Shown in pieces: positions 36,726-45,600 of a stretch of DNA of 64,000 nt; the first letter of the stretch is position 1, and every line of letters starts with the position of its first letter. The notes under the pieces were generated by a model. That model made no database searches, had not been told where the DNA came from, and worked only from the letters and a program-made list of their open reading frames with translations. The position numbers were made by a program, and so were the translations under genes. Source of the DNA: Sphingobium sp. CR2-8. GTDB lineage: Bacteria > Pseudomonadota > Alphaproteobacteria > Sphingomonadales > Sphingomonadaceae. The stretch is from contig NZ_JAYKZY010000002.1 in NCBI RefSeq assembly GCF_035818615.1, forward strand, positions 870,501 through 934,500. Direction: 5' to 3'.

Positions 36726-37315
36726 CCCCGGAACCCGACGATTTCCTGCGCGCGGTGGAGGCGGCGCTGTTCGTGGCCGAAGCGCCGCTGACTCCCGCCG
36801 AACTCAAACTCCATGTGGGCGATCGCGGCAACCTGTCGGCCGCGCTGGCGGCCCTGTCCGATCATTATGCCGGGCGCGGCGTCAATCTGGTCGAACGGGG
36901 CGGTCGCTGGCATTTCCAGACCGCCAGCGACCTGGCCCATATCCTGCGCCGCGAAAAGGACGAGCCGCGCAAATTGTCGCGCGCCGCCATGGAGACGCTG
37001 GCGATCATCGCCTATCACGAACCGGTCAGCCGGGCCGAGATCGAAGCGATCCGCGGCGTCCAGGTGGCCAAGGGCACGCTCGACGTGCTGATGGAGGCGG
37101 GGTGGGTCCGCCCCGCCGGACGGCGCGAAGTGCCCGGTCGTCCGCTCACCTATGCGACCAGCGTAGATTTTCTGTCACATTTCGGGCTTAGCAGCCGTCG
37201 CGACCTTCCCGGGATGGATGATTTGCGCGCCGCCGGCCTGCTCGACCCCGTCGATTTGGCGCTGGAGGGTCTGGGCGGTCAATCCGTTGTGGAAAATGAT
37301 GAGGAAGACGCCTAG
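36722..37315 (+). CDS. scpB: Segregation and condensation protein B
   Basis: A 197-residue protein with two winged-helix domains, including KLSRAAMETLAIIAYHEPVS and the conserved IRGVQVAKGTLDVLME. ScpB dimers bind ScpA in the SMC complex. Overlap with scpA implies coupled translation. The tatA gene follows 28 bp downstream. Confidence 0.93.
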   Translation: MTPEPDDFLRAVEAALFVAEAPLTPAELKLHVGDRGNLSAALAALSDHYAGRGVNLVERGGRWHFQTASDLAHILRREKDEPRKLSRAAMETLAIIAYHEPVSRAEIEAIRGVQVAKGTLDVLMEAGWVRPAGRREVPGRPLTYATSVDFLSHFGLSSRRDLPGMDDLRAAGLLDPVDLALEGLGGQSVVENDEEDA

Positions 37316-37343
37316 ATAGGCCTTCTACTTGGAGTATTGAAAA

Positions 37344-37592
37344 ATGGGTTCCTTTTCGCTGATGCACTGGGTGATCGTGCTCCTGGTCGTCATGCTGCTG
37401 TTCGGCGGCGGCCGGATTTCCGGCCTCATGGGTGACGTGGCCAAGGGCATCAAGAGCTTCAAGAAGGGCATGGCCGACGACAGTGACGACGACGTGACGC
37501 CGACGAAGCCCGCGACGCGCCTGGAGGGGCACCGCGTGCCTGAACAGGACGCGCCGACGCCCAGCGCGACCGAAGAAAAGACCAAGGCCTGA
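37344..37592 (+). CDS. tatA: Sec-independent translocase protein TatA
   Basis: An 82-residue protein with an N-terminal membrane helix ([18 protein letters not shown]), the hinge and an amphipathic helix with [13 protein letters not shown], followed by an acidic tail. TatA oligomerises to open the Tat pore. A GGAG site lies at nine bases before the ATG. First gene of tatABC. Confidence 0.95.
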   Translation: MGSFSLMHWVIVLLVVMLLFGGGRISGLMGDVAKGIKSFKKGMADDSDDDVTPTKPATRLEGHRVPEQDAPTPSATEEKTKA

Positions 37593-37619
37593 TCCTCTAG
37601 CGCAGGCCGGTAGTCCCGC

Positions 37620-38105
37620 ATGTTTGGTATCGATTCGTCCGAATTTCTGGTGATCGTGATCATCGCCGTGATCGTGATCGGGCCGAAGGATTTGCCGCGC
37701 GCCCTTTACAAGGTGGGCCAGATCGTCGGCAAGGCGCAGGGCATGGCCCGGCATTTCCGCACCGGCATCGACGCCATGGTCCGCGAAGTGGAACTGGAAG
37801 AGCTGGAAAAGAAGTGGGCGGCGCAGAACAAGCGGATCATGGACGAACATCCACCCGAAACCGCGCCCGACGCCTTGCCGGCCCCGGTCGAATCATCGGC
37901 GCAGGATGTGCCACCCTATGTCGCGGAAGCGTCGGCCGAAACGCCCGCCTTCGTGGCCGAATTGGCGCCTGTACCCGCTGCGGCGGCCCCGGCGGCCCCG
38001 GCGGCCCCGGCGGCCCCGGCGGCCAGCGAAGGCCCGCCCTATGTCGCCGAAGCGCCTGCGTCCCACTCGCACGCCACCCCGCATAAGGGCGATGCAGCGG
38101 CATGA
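37620..38105 (+). CDS. tatB: Sec-independent translocase protein TatB
   Basis: A 161-residue protein with the TatB start [20 protein letters not shown] and [14 protein letters not shown], then a long amphipathic helix and a Pro/Ala-rich tail. The tail holds tandem Ala-Pro-Ala units encoded by a 9-bp repeat. TatB with TatC recognises twin-arginine signal peptides. tatC starts inside its stop codon. Confidence 0.93.
   Translation: MFGIDSSEFLVIVIIAVIVIGPKDLPRALYKVGQIVGKAQGMARHFRTGIDAMVREVELEELEKKWAAQNKRIMDEHPPETAPDALPAPVESSAQDVPPYVAEASAETPAFVAELAPVPAAAAPAAPAAPAAPAASEGPPYVAEAPASHSHATPHKGDAAA
37979..38024 (+). repeat. 9-bp tandem repeat inside tatB
   Basis: About five direct copies of GGCGGCCCC, which encodes Ala-Pro-Ala units in the TatB tail. 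The repeat length is a multiple of three, so changes in copy number would alter protein length without shifting the frame. Confidence 0.85.
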
Positions 38106-38881
38106 TCGGTGACATCGACGACAGCAAGGCGCCCTTGCTCGACCATCTGATCGAACTACGCGGCCGTCTGCTCAAATGCGTCTATGCGCTGGTGGTCAGC
38201 GGCGCGGTCTGCTTCTACTTCTCCGAGCAGCTCTTCGCGATTCTGGTCCACCCCCTCAAGGAAGCCTTTGGCGACGGCGGCGGCAAGCTGGTCTACACCA
38301 AGTTGTACGAGGCTTTTTTCGTACAGGTGAAGATCGCCTTTTTTGGCGCTTTCTGCCTGTCCTTCCCGATCATCGCCAACCAGCTCTGGGCCTTCGTCGC
38401 GCCCGGCCTCTATGCCAAGGAAAAGAAGGCGCTGCTGCCCTTCATCCTCGCGACGCCCTTCCTGTTCGCCATGGGCGCGAGCCTGGCCTATTTCGTGGTG
38501 ATGCCGACCGCTTTTCACTTCTTCCTGGAATTTCAGGGTAATAGCAGTGGTTTGTCGGTCGAGGCTCTGCCAAGCGCCGACGCCTATCTGGGCCTCGTCA
38601 TGCAGTTCATCCTGGCCTTTGGCATCAGTTTCCTGATGCCGGTGCTGTTGATGCTGCTTAACCGTGCGGGCTTCGTCACCCGGGCGCAACTGATCGGCAT
38701 GCGCCGCTACATGATCGTTGCCGCCTTCATCCTGGCCGCGGTCCTGACCCCGCCGGATGTCGTGTCGCAGCTGATGCTCGCTATCCCGCTGTTGCTGCTC
38801 TACGAAATCACCATCATCGCCATCTGGTTCACTGACCGACGCGCGGCCAAGGTCGAGGCGGCCGAGGAAGCGTCAGCCTGA
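38102..38881 (+). CDS. tatC: Sec-independent translocase protein TatC
   Basis: A 259-residue inner-membrane protein with six predicted helices. Family features are [15 protein letters not shown] at the N-terminus, the loop with [20 protein letters not shown], and [15 protein letters not shown] plus [22 protein letters not shown] at the C-terminus. With TatB it forms the receptor for folded Tat substrates. It overlaps tatB by four bases. Confidence 0.96.
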   Translation: MIGDIDDSKAPLLDHLIELRGRLLKCVYALVVSGAVCFYFSEQLFAILVHPLKEAFGDGGGKLVYTKLYEAFFVQVKIAFFGAFCLSFPIIANQLWAFVAPGLYAKEKKALLPFILATPFLFAMGASLAYFVVMPTAFHFFLEFQGNSSGLSVEALPSADAYLGLVMQFILAFGISFLMPVLLMLLNRAGFVTRAQLIGMRRYMIVAAFILAAVLTPPDVVSQLMLAIPLLLLYEITIIAIWFTDRRAAKVEAAEEASA

Positions 38882-38943
38882 TCGGGGATTTTTGGGAAGG
38901 GTGAGAAACGGCCCTTCGCATCACCGCGTCTCTCCCCGCACAC

Positions 38944-38975
38944 AAAAAAAGGGCCCGCCTTGTTACGGGCGGGCC
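38944..38975 (-). terminator. Rho-independent terminator of the entericidin-like gene
   Basis: An 8-bp GC stem (38952-38959 with 38968-38975) is flanked by seven A on the plus strand, that is seven U at the 3' side of a minus-strand RNA. It ends the transcript of the entericidin-like gene at 39015-39143 and faces the end of tatC. Confidence 0.85.
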
Positions 38976-39014
38976 ATGCTAGGGAGCGGGGTAGTAAACG
39001 CGGATAGCGTCTAT

Positions 39015-39143
39015 TTAGTTCGCCGATTTTTCCACGGCCTTGCCAGCACTCTGCACGTCGCGGCCTGCGCCTTCGACGGTGTTGCATGCGGCGACCATGA
39101 GTGATCCGGTGAGCAGCACAGCGGCCAGAATTTTCTTCGACAT
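39015..39143 (-). CDS. Entericidin A/B-like small lipoprotein
   Basis: A 42-residue protein read on the minus strand from ATG at 39143. The signal MSKKILAAVLLTGSLMVAAC ends in a lipobox, and the mature part is CNTVEGAGRDVQSAGKAVEK, the typical entericidin signature. A strong GGAGGAG stretch lies just upstream (39152-39160 reversed). Entericidins are tiny membrane lipoproteins associated with stress. The terminator at 38944 belongs to it. Confidence 0.88.
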   Translation of the reverse strand: MSKKILAAVLLTGSLMVAACNTVEGAGRDVQSAGKAVEKSAN

Positions 39144-39267
39144 CGGAAATCTCCTCCTCAAAATCTGTGACCGGATGGCCAGGCCATCGCAGTGACGAGG
39201 GAAGAACCCGCACTGCCGAAATACGTTCCGCAGCCGAAAAGAATAATGATTTCAAAAGGAAGATTGC

Positions 39268-39366
39268 CCCTGAAAAAAGTCTGAGCCCGGAATGCGTCGG
39301 GGGGAAACATTCCGGGCTCATATTATGTGGATAGCAAGAGCGGGGGGCAAAAGATTTGCTATCCGG
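39268..39366 (-). ncRNA. Candidate trans-acting small RNA with two C-rich hairpin loops
   Basis: On the minus strand two stem-loops follow each other: a 9-bp stem (39364-39356 with 39337-39329) with a loop containing CCCCCC, then a perfect 12-bp stem (39319-39308 with 39294-39283) with a loop also containing CCCCCC, ended by TTTTTT at 39278-39273. Two adjacent hairpins with C-rich loops plus an intrinsic terminator are the layout of alphaproteobacterial mmgR/suhB-type and related sRNAs, whose loops pair with Shine-Dalgarno sequences. A TTATAT -10-like element lies just upstream (about 39370). Lies in the 361-bp gap between the entericidin-like gene and the hydrolase gene, which otherwise holds nothing I recognise. 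Confidence 0.55.
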
Positions 39367-39504
39367 AATATAAAACCTCTTACCGCCCGGATCGGTTCCC
39401 GTAGCCTTCGCCAAAATGCATTTTTTTAAGTGCTTTTTTTCCAGTCGCTTCGATGGTGGCGCTGTCGTTAACCGCAAAAAAGATCGCCGTACGCAGGGAA
39501 AAGT

Positions 39505-40548
39505 TCAGATCAGCGGGCGGCCGCTGTTGCGATATTCCGGGCGTATGGTCGATTCCGGCAGGCCATCGTCCACCGGGGCGGGCACCGGTGCGGGCGTCCA
39601 TCCGCCGCGTGGCGAAACGGGCGCTTGTGCGGGAAGAGGGCCCCCATAAAGCGGCGCCAGCGTTTCGACCGGCTGCACGGGGCGGGCGGGCCAACTGGTG
39701 CGCGCTGGACCGGCGATCGTCTCGCGTCCCAGATAGGTGGCGTGGAACGCTGCTGGCGTGCCGATGAAGCCCGGATTGCGGTAGAATATATGCGCGCCGA
39801 CCACCGCCACCGCCTGCAGGCTGGACGACCAGTCGGGCCGCACCGCCAGCGTGTGATAATGGGTGGCAAGGCCGACCGGCGCATAGACCCTGCCTGCCAG
39901 CGCCTCTTCCGCCACATGCCGCGCCCGGACCCAGGCAGCAGCAGCGGGCAGCCGCGCCATCGCCCCGTCGCAGCTGAAAGTGAACTGGCATTTATAGTCG
40001 GTGCGTTCCGACCCCTGATAGACGACGCCGCACACCGTGTTCGGCCAAAGCTGACTGCGCACCCGATTGAGCACCACCTGCGCCACCGCGCGTTGTCCGT
40101 CGTCCGGCTCGTTGCCCGCTTCATAATAGATGGCCGACGTCAGGCAGTTGAGCGCGCGATAGCTGTCCACGCCGGTCAGCCCGCGAAACACCATGGCGGG
40201 TGCCGCCTTGACCTCGTCCAGGCCCAGCACATGTTCGCTCTGCACCGTGGCGACGCCCGGCACCGGATCGAACGCACCCTGCGCGTAGAAGAAGGCGGAG
40301 CCGGGGAAATTCGCGCCCGAATCCTCCGACGGATCGGCAGCGGCCGCCGCGCGATCGCCACCCAGCATGTCGAGCGGCGCGGCGGTGATCAGGCGCGGGG
40401 CAACCAGGGCCAGCAGCGCGATCATCAGAATCGCGCCATGCCCCTTCCATCCCCGAAACTGCGCCGACAGCCGCATGGCAAATCCCATCATCGACGACCA
40501 CGCGTCGCCCAGCCTGCCCTTACGCCAAAATCCTTCCGCTTTCCTCAC
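39505..40548 (-). CDS. SleB-type cell-wall hydrolase
   Basis: About 347 residues. One membrane helix (LMIALLALVAPRLITA) anchors a periplasmic Hydrolase_2 (SleB-like) domain at about 125-260, with the family features LTSAIYYEAGNEPDDGQRAVAQVVLNRV (split here: LTSAIYYEAGNEP and GQRAVAQVVLNRV), WPNTVCGVVYQGS and CQFTFSCDG. The Glu in YYEAG is the presumed catalytic residue. A Pro-rich tail follows. I chose the GTG at 40548, with AGGAA five bases upstream; a TTG at 40569 and an ATG at 40491 are alternatives. It probably acts on peptidoglycan. Confidence 0.85.
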   Translation of the reverse strand: MRKAEGFWRKGRLGDAWSSMMGFAMRLSAQFRGWKGHGAILMIALLALVAPRLITAAPLDMLGGDRAAAAADPSEDSGANFPGSAFFYAQGAFDPVPGVATVQSEHVLGLDEVKAAPAMVFRGLTGVDSYRALNCLTSAIYYEAGNEPDDGQRAVAQVVLNRVRSQLWPNTVCGVVYQGSERTDYKCQFTFSCDGAMARLPAAAAWVRARHVAEEALAGRVYAPVGLATHYHTLAVRPDWSSSLQAVAVVGAHIFYRNPGFIGTPAAFHATYLGRETIAGPARTSWPARPVQPVETLAPLYGGPLPAQAPVSPRGGWTPAPVPAPVDDGLPESTIRPEYRNSGRPLI

Positions 40549-40678
40549 TACATTTCCTATGTGCCGCAATGGGACGGCAATGAAGGCAAAGGTTAATCGG
40601 CGCAGCTAAATGCGCGCTTTCGCCCGATCATCATTCCCTTGCTTGGCAAAGCCGCGCCCGCTCCGCTATGCGGGGGCC

Positions 40679-41674
40679 ATGCTGCTTCAACCCCATAGTC
40701 TCGCGCTGATCGGCAATACGCCGATGGTGCGCCTCGTCGGCCCCTCGGAAGAGACGGGGTGCGATATTTTCGCCAAATGTGAATTTGCCAATCCGGGTGC
40801 GTCCGTGAAGGACCGGGCGGCGTTGTTCATCGTCAACGATGCCGAGGAGAAGGGCCTGCTCAAGCCCGGCGGCACCATTGTCGAGGGGACGGCAGGCAAT
40901 ACCGGCATCGGTCTGGCGCTGGTGGCCAATGCCAAGGGGTATAAGACGATCATCGTCATGCCTGAAACCCAGAGCCGCGAAAAGATGGACACGCTGCGCG
41001 CGCTCGGCGCGGAACTGGTCACGGTCCCGGCCGCGCCCTATTCCAACCCCGGCCATTTCGTCCACACCTCGCGCCGCCTGGCGGAAGAGACGGAAGGCGC
41101 GATCTGGGCCAACCAATTCGACAATATCGCCAATCGCAAGGCGCATATCATCGGCACGGCCGAGGAAATCTGGACCCAGATGGACGGCCGGATCGACGGC
41201 TTCACCTGCGCGGCGGGCACCGGCGGTACGATCGCGGGGGTGGGATTGGGCCTCAAAGCCAAGGACGAAGCCGTCACCATCGCGCTCAGCGATCCCCACG
41301 GTGCGGCGCTCTACAGCTATTATGCGGAAGGCGAACTCAAGTCGGAGGGCAGCAGCGTCGCCGAAGGCATCGGGCAGGGGCGCATCACCGCCAATCTGGA
41401 AGGCGCGCCGATCGATACCCAATTCCGTATCTCCGACGAAGAGGGGCTGGAGTGGGTGCGCCGTCTGCTGGCCGAGGAGGGGCTGTGCCTGGGCCTGTCG
41501 TCGGGCATCAACGTCGCGGGCGCGGTCGCGCTGGCGAAGCAACTGGGGCCGGGCAAGCGGATCGCAACCATCCTGTGCGACACCGGCTTCCGCTATCTGT
41601 CGACCCTCTACAACCGGCAATGGCTGGAATCTAAGGGCTTGACGGTCTTCCCCTGGCTCGCGCACACTGCATGA
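40679..41674 (+). CDS. cysK: Cysteine synthase A
   Basis: A 331-residue PLP enzyme. The PLP Lys lies in NPGASVKDRAAL, the substrate loop in GTAGNTGIGLAL, and the PLP-phosphate loop in AAGTGGTIAGVG. It makes cysteine from O-acetylserine and sulfide; the acetylserine-forming enzyme is at 7817. The ATG at 40679 is chosen at the usual family N-terminus (MLLQPHSLALIGNTPMVRL). The next gene overlaps its stop by ATGA. Confidence 0.92.
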   Translation: MLLQPHSLALIGNTPMVRLVGPSEETGCDIFAKCEFANPGASVKDRAALFIVNDAEEKGLLKPGGTIVEGTAGNTGIGLALVANAKGYKTIIVMPETQSREKMDTLRALGAELVTVPAAPYSNPGHFVHTSRRLAEETEGAIWANQFDNIANRKAHIIGTAEEIWTQMDGRIDGFTCAAGTGGTIAGVGLGLKAKDEAVTIALSDPHGAALYSYYAEGELKSEGSSVAEGIGQGRITANLEGAPIDTQFRISDEEGLEWVRRLLAEEGLCLGLSSGINVAGAVALAKQLGPGKRIATILCDTGFRYLSTLYNRQWLESKGLTVFPWLAHTA

Positions 41675-42021
41675 TCGTCGACACGGGTCGCGGCGAAGAC
41701 AATAAGAGCGCAGGCATGGCTGAAACACCCCGCCGACAGGAAGGGTTGCAGCGCGTCCAGATCGGCCTGACCGGTCTGGCGGGTGTCGTTCTGCTCGTGG
41801 GCCTTGCCAATATCGTCATCGAAAAGGCGCGGATGGACGACGCCGCGCTGCCGCCGCCGGTCGTGCCGACGCTGCCGCAAAATGCCGTCGCGCCCAAAGA
41901 TCCGCTGGCCGAACTGGGCGTGCAACCCGCCCCGGAACAGGCCCCGATCGTGCCCGACCTCCAGCCCGATCCCAATATTCGCAAATCCATCGATCGCGAA
42001 GCCCCGCAGCAGCAACGTTGA
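41671..42021 (+). CDS. Small single-pass membrane protein, unrecognised
   Basis: A 116-residue protein starting in the cysK stop (ATGA overlap) or at the ATG 41716. It has one membrane helix (about 32-48, IGLTGLAGVVLLVGLANIVI) and a Pro-rich extracytoplasmic tail (LPPPVVPTLP, APEQAPIVPD). No family recognised. The large membrane protein at 42053 follows and the pair may act together. Confidence 0.75.
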   Translation: MIVDTGRGEDNKSAGMAETPRRQEGLQRVQIGLTGLAGVVLLVGLANIVIEKARMDDAALPPPVVPTLPQNAVAPKDPLAELGVQPAPEQAPIVPDLQPDPNIRKSIDREAPQQQR

Positions 42022-42052
42022 TGCTGCGACCGGGGAGGGGGCGTCACCCGTG

Positions 42053-43324
42053 ATGGCGGGGGTCAGGCAATTCCTTGGGATCTGGCTGCCGTCGCTTCTG
42101 ATCTTTCTCATCGGCCTTAAGCGCGCCTGGCTGACGGGACAAGCCGATCCCTGGGACTGGGGCCTGCCTGCGGCCATGGTTTCAGCGGCGGTCGGGCTAC
42201 TGCTCGCGCGGCGTAGCTGGGCGATGCTCGCCTGGGTGGCGATGGGTGGCATCGGGACGGCGCTGATATTCTGCACCATCGCCGCGGCGCGCGCGCCAGA
42301 TGTGGTTGCGGCGCTGGGCTTGCTGGCGGTCGCCCTGCTGGCACTGTTCGGCGGGTCTGCCCTGCGCCAACCTCCGTTCGGTGCGAGCCTGTCGAGAACC
42401 AGCAGCGCGGCACGCTCCACTTCTCGACTGCGCTGGAAGAGAAGGCTTGTGGGAATGGCCTTCCTCATCCTCGCCGGGCTGATCCTATGGCGTGGCCCCA
42501 CCCAGCAGCTCCAGCCTGTCCCGGACCGCCCCAAACTCGCTGTCGTCACGGGCCTGCCGCTTTTCTGGGCGGAGTCGGGACAGGATGGGCCGCAGGATGC
42601 CCCCATCATCACGGTCCTGCGCACCCGTTTCACAGTCGTGCCGCTGGACGACCCGCTACAGCTGTCCGCATCACGCGCGCGCCGCCTGCTGCTGGCCCAA
42701 CCGCGCGCGCTCACGCCGCCGCAACGGGTGGCGATCGACCGATGGGTGCGGGATGGCGGCACCGCGCTCGTCCTCGCCGATCCTCTGCTGCGCTGGCCCT
42801 CCACTTTGCCGTTGGGCGATCGTCGCCGCGCGCCGTCGGCGCATTCGCTTGCGCCGCTGCTCGACCATTGGGGTTTTGAACCATCCGGCCGTGACAACAC
42901 GGAAATCCGCCATTTTTCGCCCGATGGCGCCCTCATAACCGTGTCGGGCGCGCAATTTTTCGGCGCCGATGGGGATCGCGACATCCAGCGCAAGCGCGTC
43001 GGCGAGGGTCAGGTGCTGCTGCTGGGCGATGCAGACCCGATCGACGACCGGCTCTGGCTGGCCGATCCCGCCCATCCGCTCGATCCCCGTCTATGGGTGG
43101 CGGACACGCCCGCCCGCGTCGCGCAGTGGCTGGGCGCATCCATCCCCGGCGCGCGGCACTGGATGCGGGAGGCTGCGGACGTGACCGCCGCACTCCGCTG
43201 GGCGCTTTTGGCCGGGATGATCTGGGCAATTCTGGGCGCGATCCTCTTCCGGCAGGAAAAGCGCGGCACACCCGGCGGAACAAAAAGTGAAACCTACATC
43301 AATAATGCCAGGAAATCCGACTAG
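42053..43324 (+). CDS. Membrane protein with GldG/DUF4350-like soluble domain, unassigned
   Basis: About 423 residues with five N-terminal membrane helices (about 5-145), a soluble region (about 155-385) and a last membrane helix (about 392-412). The soluble part resembles GldG/DUF4350-type domains: LAVVTGLPLFWAE, VRDGGTALVLADPLLRWP and EGQVLLLGDADPIDD. The usual ABC or MoxR/DUF58 partner genes of such proteins are not adjacent. GTG 42050 is an alternative start; GGGGAGGGGG lies at 42032-42041. The assignment of the fold is tentative and the function unknown. Confidence 0.7.
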   Translation: MAGVRQFLGIWLPSLLIFLIGLKRAWLTGQADPWDWGLPAAMVSAAVGLLLARRSWAMLAWVAMGGIGTALIFCTIAAARAPDVVAALGLLAVALLALFGGSALRQPPFGASLSRTSSAARSTSRLRWKRRLVGMAFLILAGLILWRGPTQQLQPVPDRPKLAVVTGLPLFWAESGQDGPQDAPIITVLRTRFTVVPLDDPLQLSASRARRLLLAQPRALTPPQRVAIDRWVRDGGTALVLADPLLRWPSTLPLGDRRRAPSAHSLAPLLDHWGFEPSGRDNTEIRHFSPDGALITVSGAQFFGADGDRDIQRKRVGEGQVLLLGDADPIDDRLWLADPAHPLDPRLWVADTPARVAQWLGASIPGARHWMREAADVTAALRWALLAGMIWAILGAILFRQEKRGTPGGTKSETYINNARKSD

Positions 43325-43375
43325 TCCCAAATTTCACCTGATTTTCCCGACTACACCCATCTTTTCCCTTCCCAG
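43324..43375 (-). promoter_or_regulatory. MraZ operator: GGG triplets with 10-bp periodicity
   Basis: On the minus strand, G-triplets of the MraZ box (TGGGN-like) recur every ten bases, with CCC on the plus strand at 43326, 43346, 43356 and 43366 and a weaker ACC at 43336. E. coli MraZ binds TGGGN repeats separated by 5 nt, which is the same 10-bp period. The array lies about 130 bp upstream of the mraZ start, so MraZ probably represses its own dcw cluster through it. Confidence 0.7.
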
Positions 43376-43508
43376 TCGGCCTCATGCTTGATAGGAAAAT
43401 GGCATTGGGGTTCGTCAGGCTTTGTGCAGTCCTGTGCGCTGGATGGTCTTATCGTGATTCCGGCGACGGGCGGCCTGTGCCCCGGTTCATAAGGGGCCAG
43501 TCGCTACC

Positions 43509-44006
43509 GTGTCGGACGTCACTCTCTATTCGGGCAACGCGTTCAGCGTCGCGGACGGCAAAGGCCGGTTCGTGCTGCCCCTGGAGATGCGCAAGCTGGT
43601 CCGGCAGGCGAGCGGCGACGAAAACCGCCTGTGCCTCTCGGTCCATATGGACAATGGTTGCGCCACTGGCTTTGGCCTGTCGCACAAGCAGTTCCTCTTC
43701 GATGAAGTCGCCGAACTGGAACGGCTGGCGCGGGAGGCGAACCGCCCCTTCAATGGCGATCTGGAGCGGGAAAATCGGCTCGGCACGATCGAGGACGTCA
43801 ATTTCGATGATGGCGGCCGTTTCTTCCTGCACCCCGATATCAAGGAAGAAGCGGGCATCACGGACGCGATCTTCTTCTATGGCGTGGGCCGCTATTTCCA
43901 GATCTGGCATCCCCAAGCCCTGGTCGAAAGCCCCGAACGCCCGGCGCTGATCCGCAACAAGGTCCGCCGCTGGCTCGACGCGCGCGCGGCAGGGGGCGGC
44001 AAATGA
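43509..44006 (+). CDS. mraZ: Division/cell-wall cluster regulator MraZ
   Basis: A 165-residue protein from a GTG start, with two AbrB-like halves: [20 protein letters not shown] and [17 protein letters not shown], each with the conserved G-R-F. The E. coli protein is a repressor of the dcw cluster and binds DNA as a ring. A probable operator array lies upstream. First gene of the cluster; rsmH overlaps its stop (ATGA). Confidence 0.93.
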   Translation: MSDVTLYSGNAFSVADGKGRFVLPLEMRKLVRQASGDENRLCLSVHMDNGCATGFGLSHKQFLFDEVAELERLAREANRPFNGDLERENRLGTIEDVNFDDGGRFFLHPDIKEEAGITDAIFFYGVGRYFQIWHPQALVESPERPALIRNKVRRWLDARAAGGGK

Positions 44007-44953
44007 GCCACGCTCCCCACATTCCCGTCCTGATCGATGAAGTGCTGGACGCCCTTGCCATCACCCCCGGCGAGATTCATGTCGACGGCACCTTCGGCGC
44101 GGGCGGCTACAGCAGCGCCATGGCGCGCGCGGGCGCGCAGGTCTTCGCCTTCGATCGCGACCCCGATGCGATCCGCGAAGGGCAGGCGGTGGCCGATGCG
44201 CATGGCATCACGCTAATCGCGGGCGAATTTTCGCGCATGGCCGACTTGCTGGCCGAACGCGGCATAGAGAAGGTGTCGGGCATCACGCTCGACATCGGCG
44301 TCTCCTCGATGCAACTCGATCGGGCGGAGCGCGGCTTTTCCTTCCAGTCCGATGGCCCGCTCACCATGACGATGAGTCAGGACGGCATGAGCGCCGCCGA
44401 CTTCCTCAATACGGCGTCCGAAGAGGATATCGCCAACGTCATCTATCGCTATGGCGACGAACCCCGCTCGCGCCGGGTCGCGCATGCGATCGTCGACGCC
44501 CGTCCGCTGGAGCGCACCGGCCAGCTGGCCGCCGTGGTCCGCCGCGCGCTGGGCCACAAGCCGCATGACAAGAAGGACCCGGCGACCCGCACCTTCCAGG
44601 CGATCCGCATCCATGTAAATCGCGAGCTGGAGGAATTGGAACTGGCGCTGGACGCGGCCGAGGCGCTGCTGGAAGAGGGCGGTCGGCTGGCGATCGTCAC
44701 CTTCCACAGTCTGGAAGATCGCATCGTCAAGCAATTCCTGCGCAAGCGCAGCGGCGGTGAAGGGGCCGGGTCCAGGCATTTGCCCGAACGCGCGGCCGGA
44801 CCGCAGCCGACCTTCGCCAAGCCTGCCAAGGCGGTGCGTCCTGGCGATGCGGAACTGGCGCGCAACCCCCGCGCCCGCTCCGCGACCCTGCGCGCCGCCG
44901 TTCGTACCTCTGCCCCAGCCCAGTCCGCTTCCATCCGGAGTAACAGCGCATGA
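44003..44953 (+). CDS. rsmH: 16S rRNA m4C1402 methyltransferase RsmH
   Basis: A 316-residue enzyme. The conserved start [13 protein letters not shown], the SAM loop [14 protein letters not shown], and [18 protein letters not shown], and [20 protein letters not shown] are clear. It methylates N4 of C1402 in 16S rRNA. Coupled to mraZ and to ftsL by four-base overlaps. Confidence 0.96.
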   Translation: MSHAPHIPVLIDEVLDALAITPGEIHVDGTFGAGGYSSAMARAGAQVFAFDRDPDAIREGQAVADAHGITLIAGEFSRMADLLAERGIEKVSGITLDIGVSSMQLDRAERGFSFQSDGPLTMTMSQDGMSAADFLNTASEEDIANVIYRYGDEPRSRRVAHAIVDARPLERTGQLAAVVRRALGHKPHDKKDPATRTFQAIRIHVNRELEELELALDAAEALLEEGGRLAIVTFHSLEDRIVKQFLRKRSGGEGAGSRHLPERAAGPQPTFAKPAKAVRPGDAELARNPRARSATLRAAVRTSAPAQSASIRSNSA

Positions 44954-45600
44954 TCGCCGTCAAAAGGTTGCAGAGCCTGATCTGGGTGATCCTGGTCGCG
45001 CTGGGCGCGCTCGGCGCGTACATGGTGTCGCTCAAGGTCGCGACCGAGCGCAACGAGCTGATGTATGTGCGGGCGCAGATCGCGCGGGCGAAGAGCGACA
45101 TCCGCTATCTGGAAACGGAATTCAGCGCGCGCGCCTCGATGCGCCAGCTGGAACGTTGGAACCAGGACGATTTCATGTACGCCACGCCCACCGCCCAGCA
45201 ATATCTGGGCGGCGAACGGGCGCTCGCCAATCTCGACGGTATCCAGCCCAACGGCCCCGATTATGTCGCGCCGCCGGTGATGGTCGCGATGGTCCAGACC
45301 CCCGCCGACCTGCCGTCCGCCCCGCAAAAGGCGCCAGAAAGCCCGGCCGCGACCCAGATTCGCAGCGAAATCGCCGTGATCCGCGAAGCTCACGCGGCCG
45401 ACGCCGTCGACAAGCTGCCCAAGCCCGCGCCCCGCACCCCGGCGGTCCAGGCGAAGGTCGACGCCGACATGTCCAGGCCCAATCCGATCGCGCGCAAGGC
45501 GGAGCGGATGGCGATGCTCGATGCCAAGCTGCTGGACGACAGCACCTTGGGTGACCTCAGCGCCAAGGCGGCGCGCGAGAAGCGCAGGGAGGCGCGCTGA
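44950..45600 (+). CDS. ftsL: FtsL-like divisome protein
   Basis: A 216-residue protein: a short cytoplasmic end, one membrane helix (about 10-28, [20 protein letters not shown]), then a coiled coil (about 30-70, [19 protein letters not shown]) and a long polar, Ala/Pro-rich C-terminal tail. Position between rsmH and ftsI and topology fit FtsL. The tail is longer than in E. coli FtsL (121 residues), as in other alphaproteobacteria. Sequence alone would give only moderate support. Confidence 0.82.
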   Translation: MIAVKRLQSLIWVILVALGALGAYMVSLKVATERNELMYVRAQIARAKSDIRYLETEFSARASMRQLERWNQDDFMYATPTAQQYLGGERALANLDGIQPNGPDYVAPPVMVAMVQTPADLPSAPQKAPESPAATQIRSEIAVIREAHAADAVDKLPKPAPRTPAVQAKVDADMSRPNPIARKAERMAMLDAKLLDDSTLGDLSAKAAREKRREAR

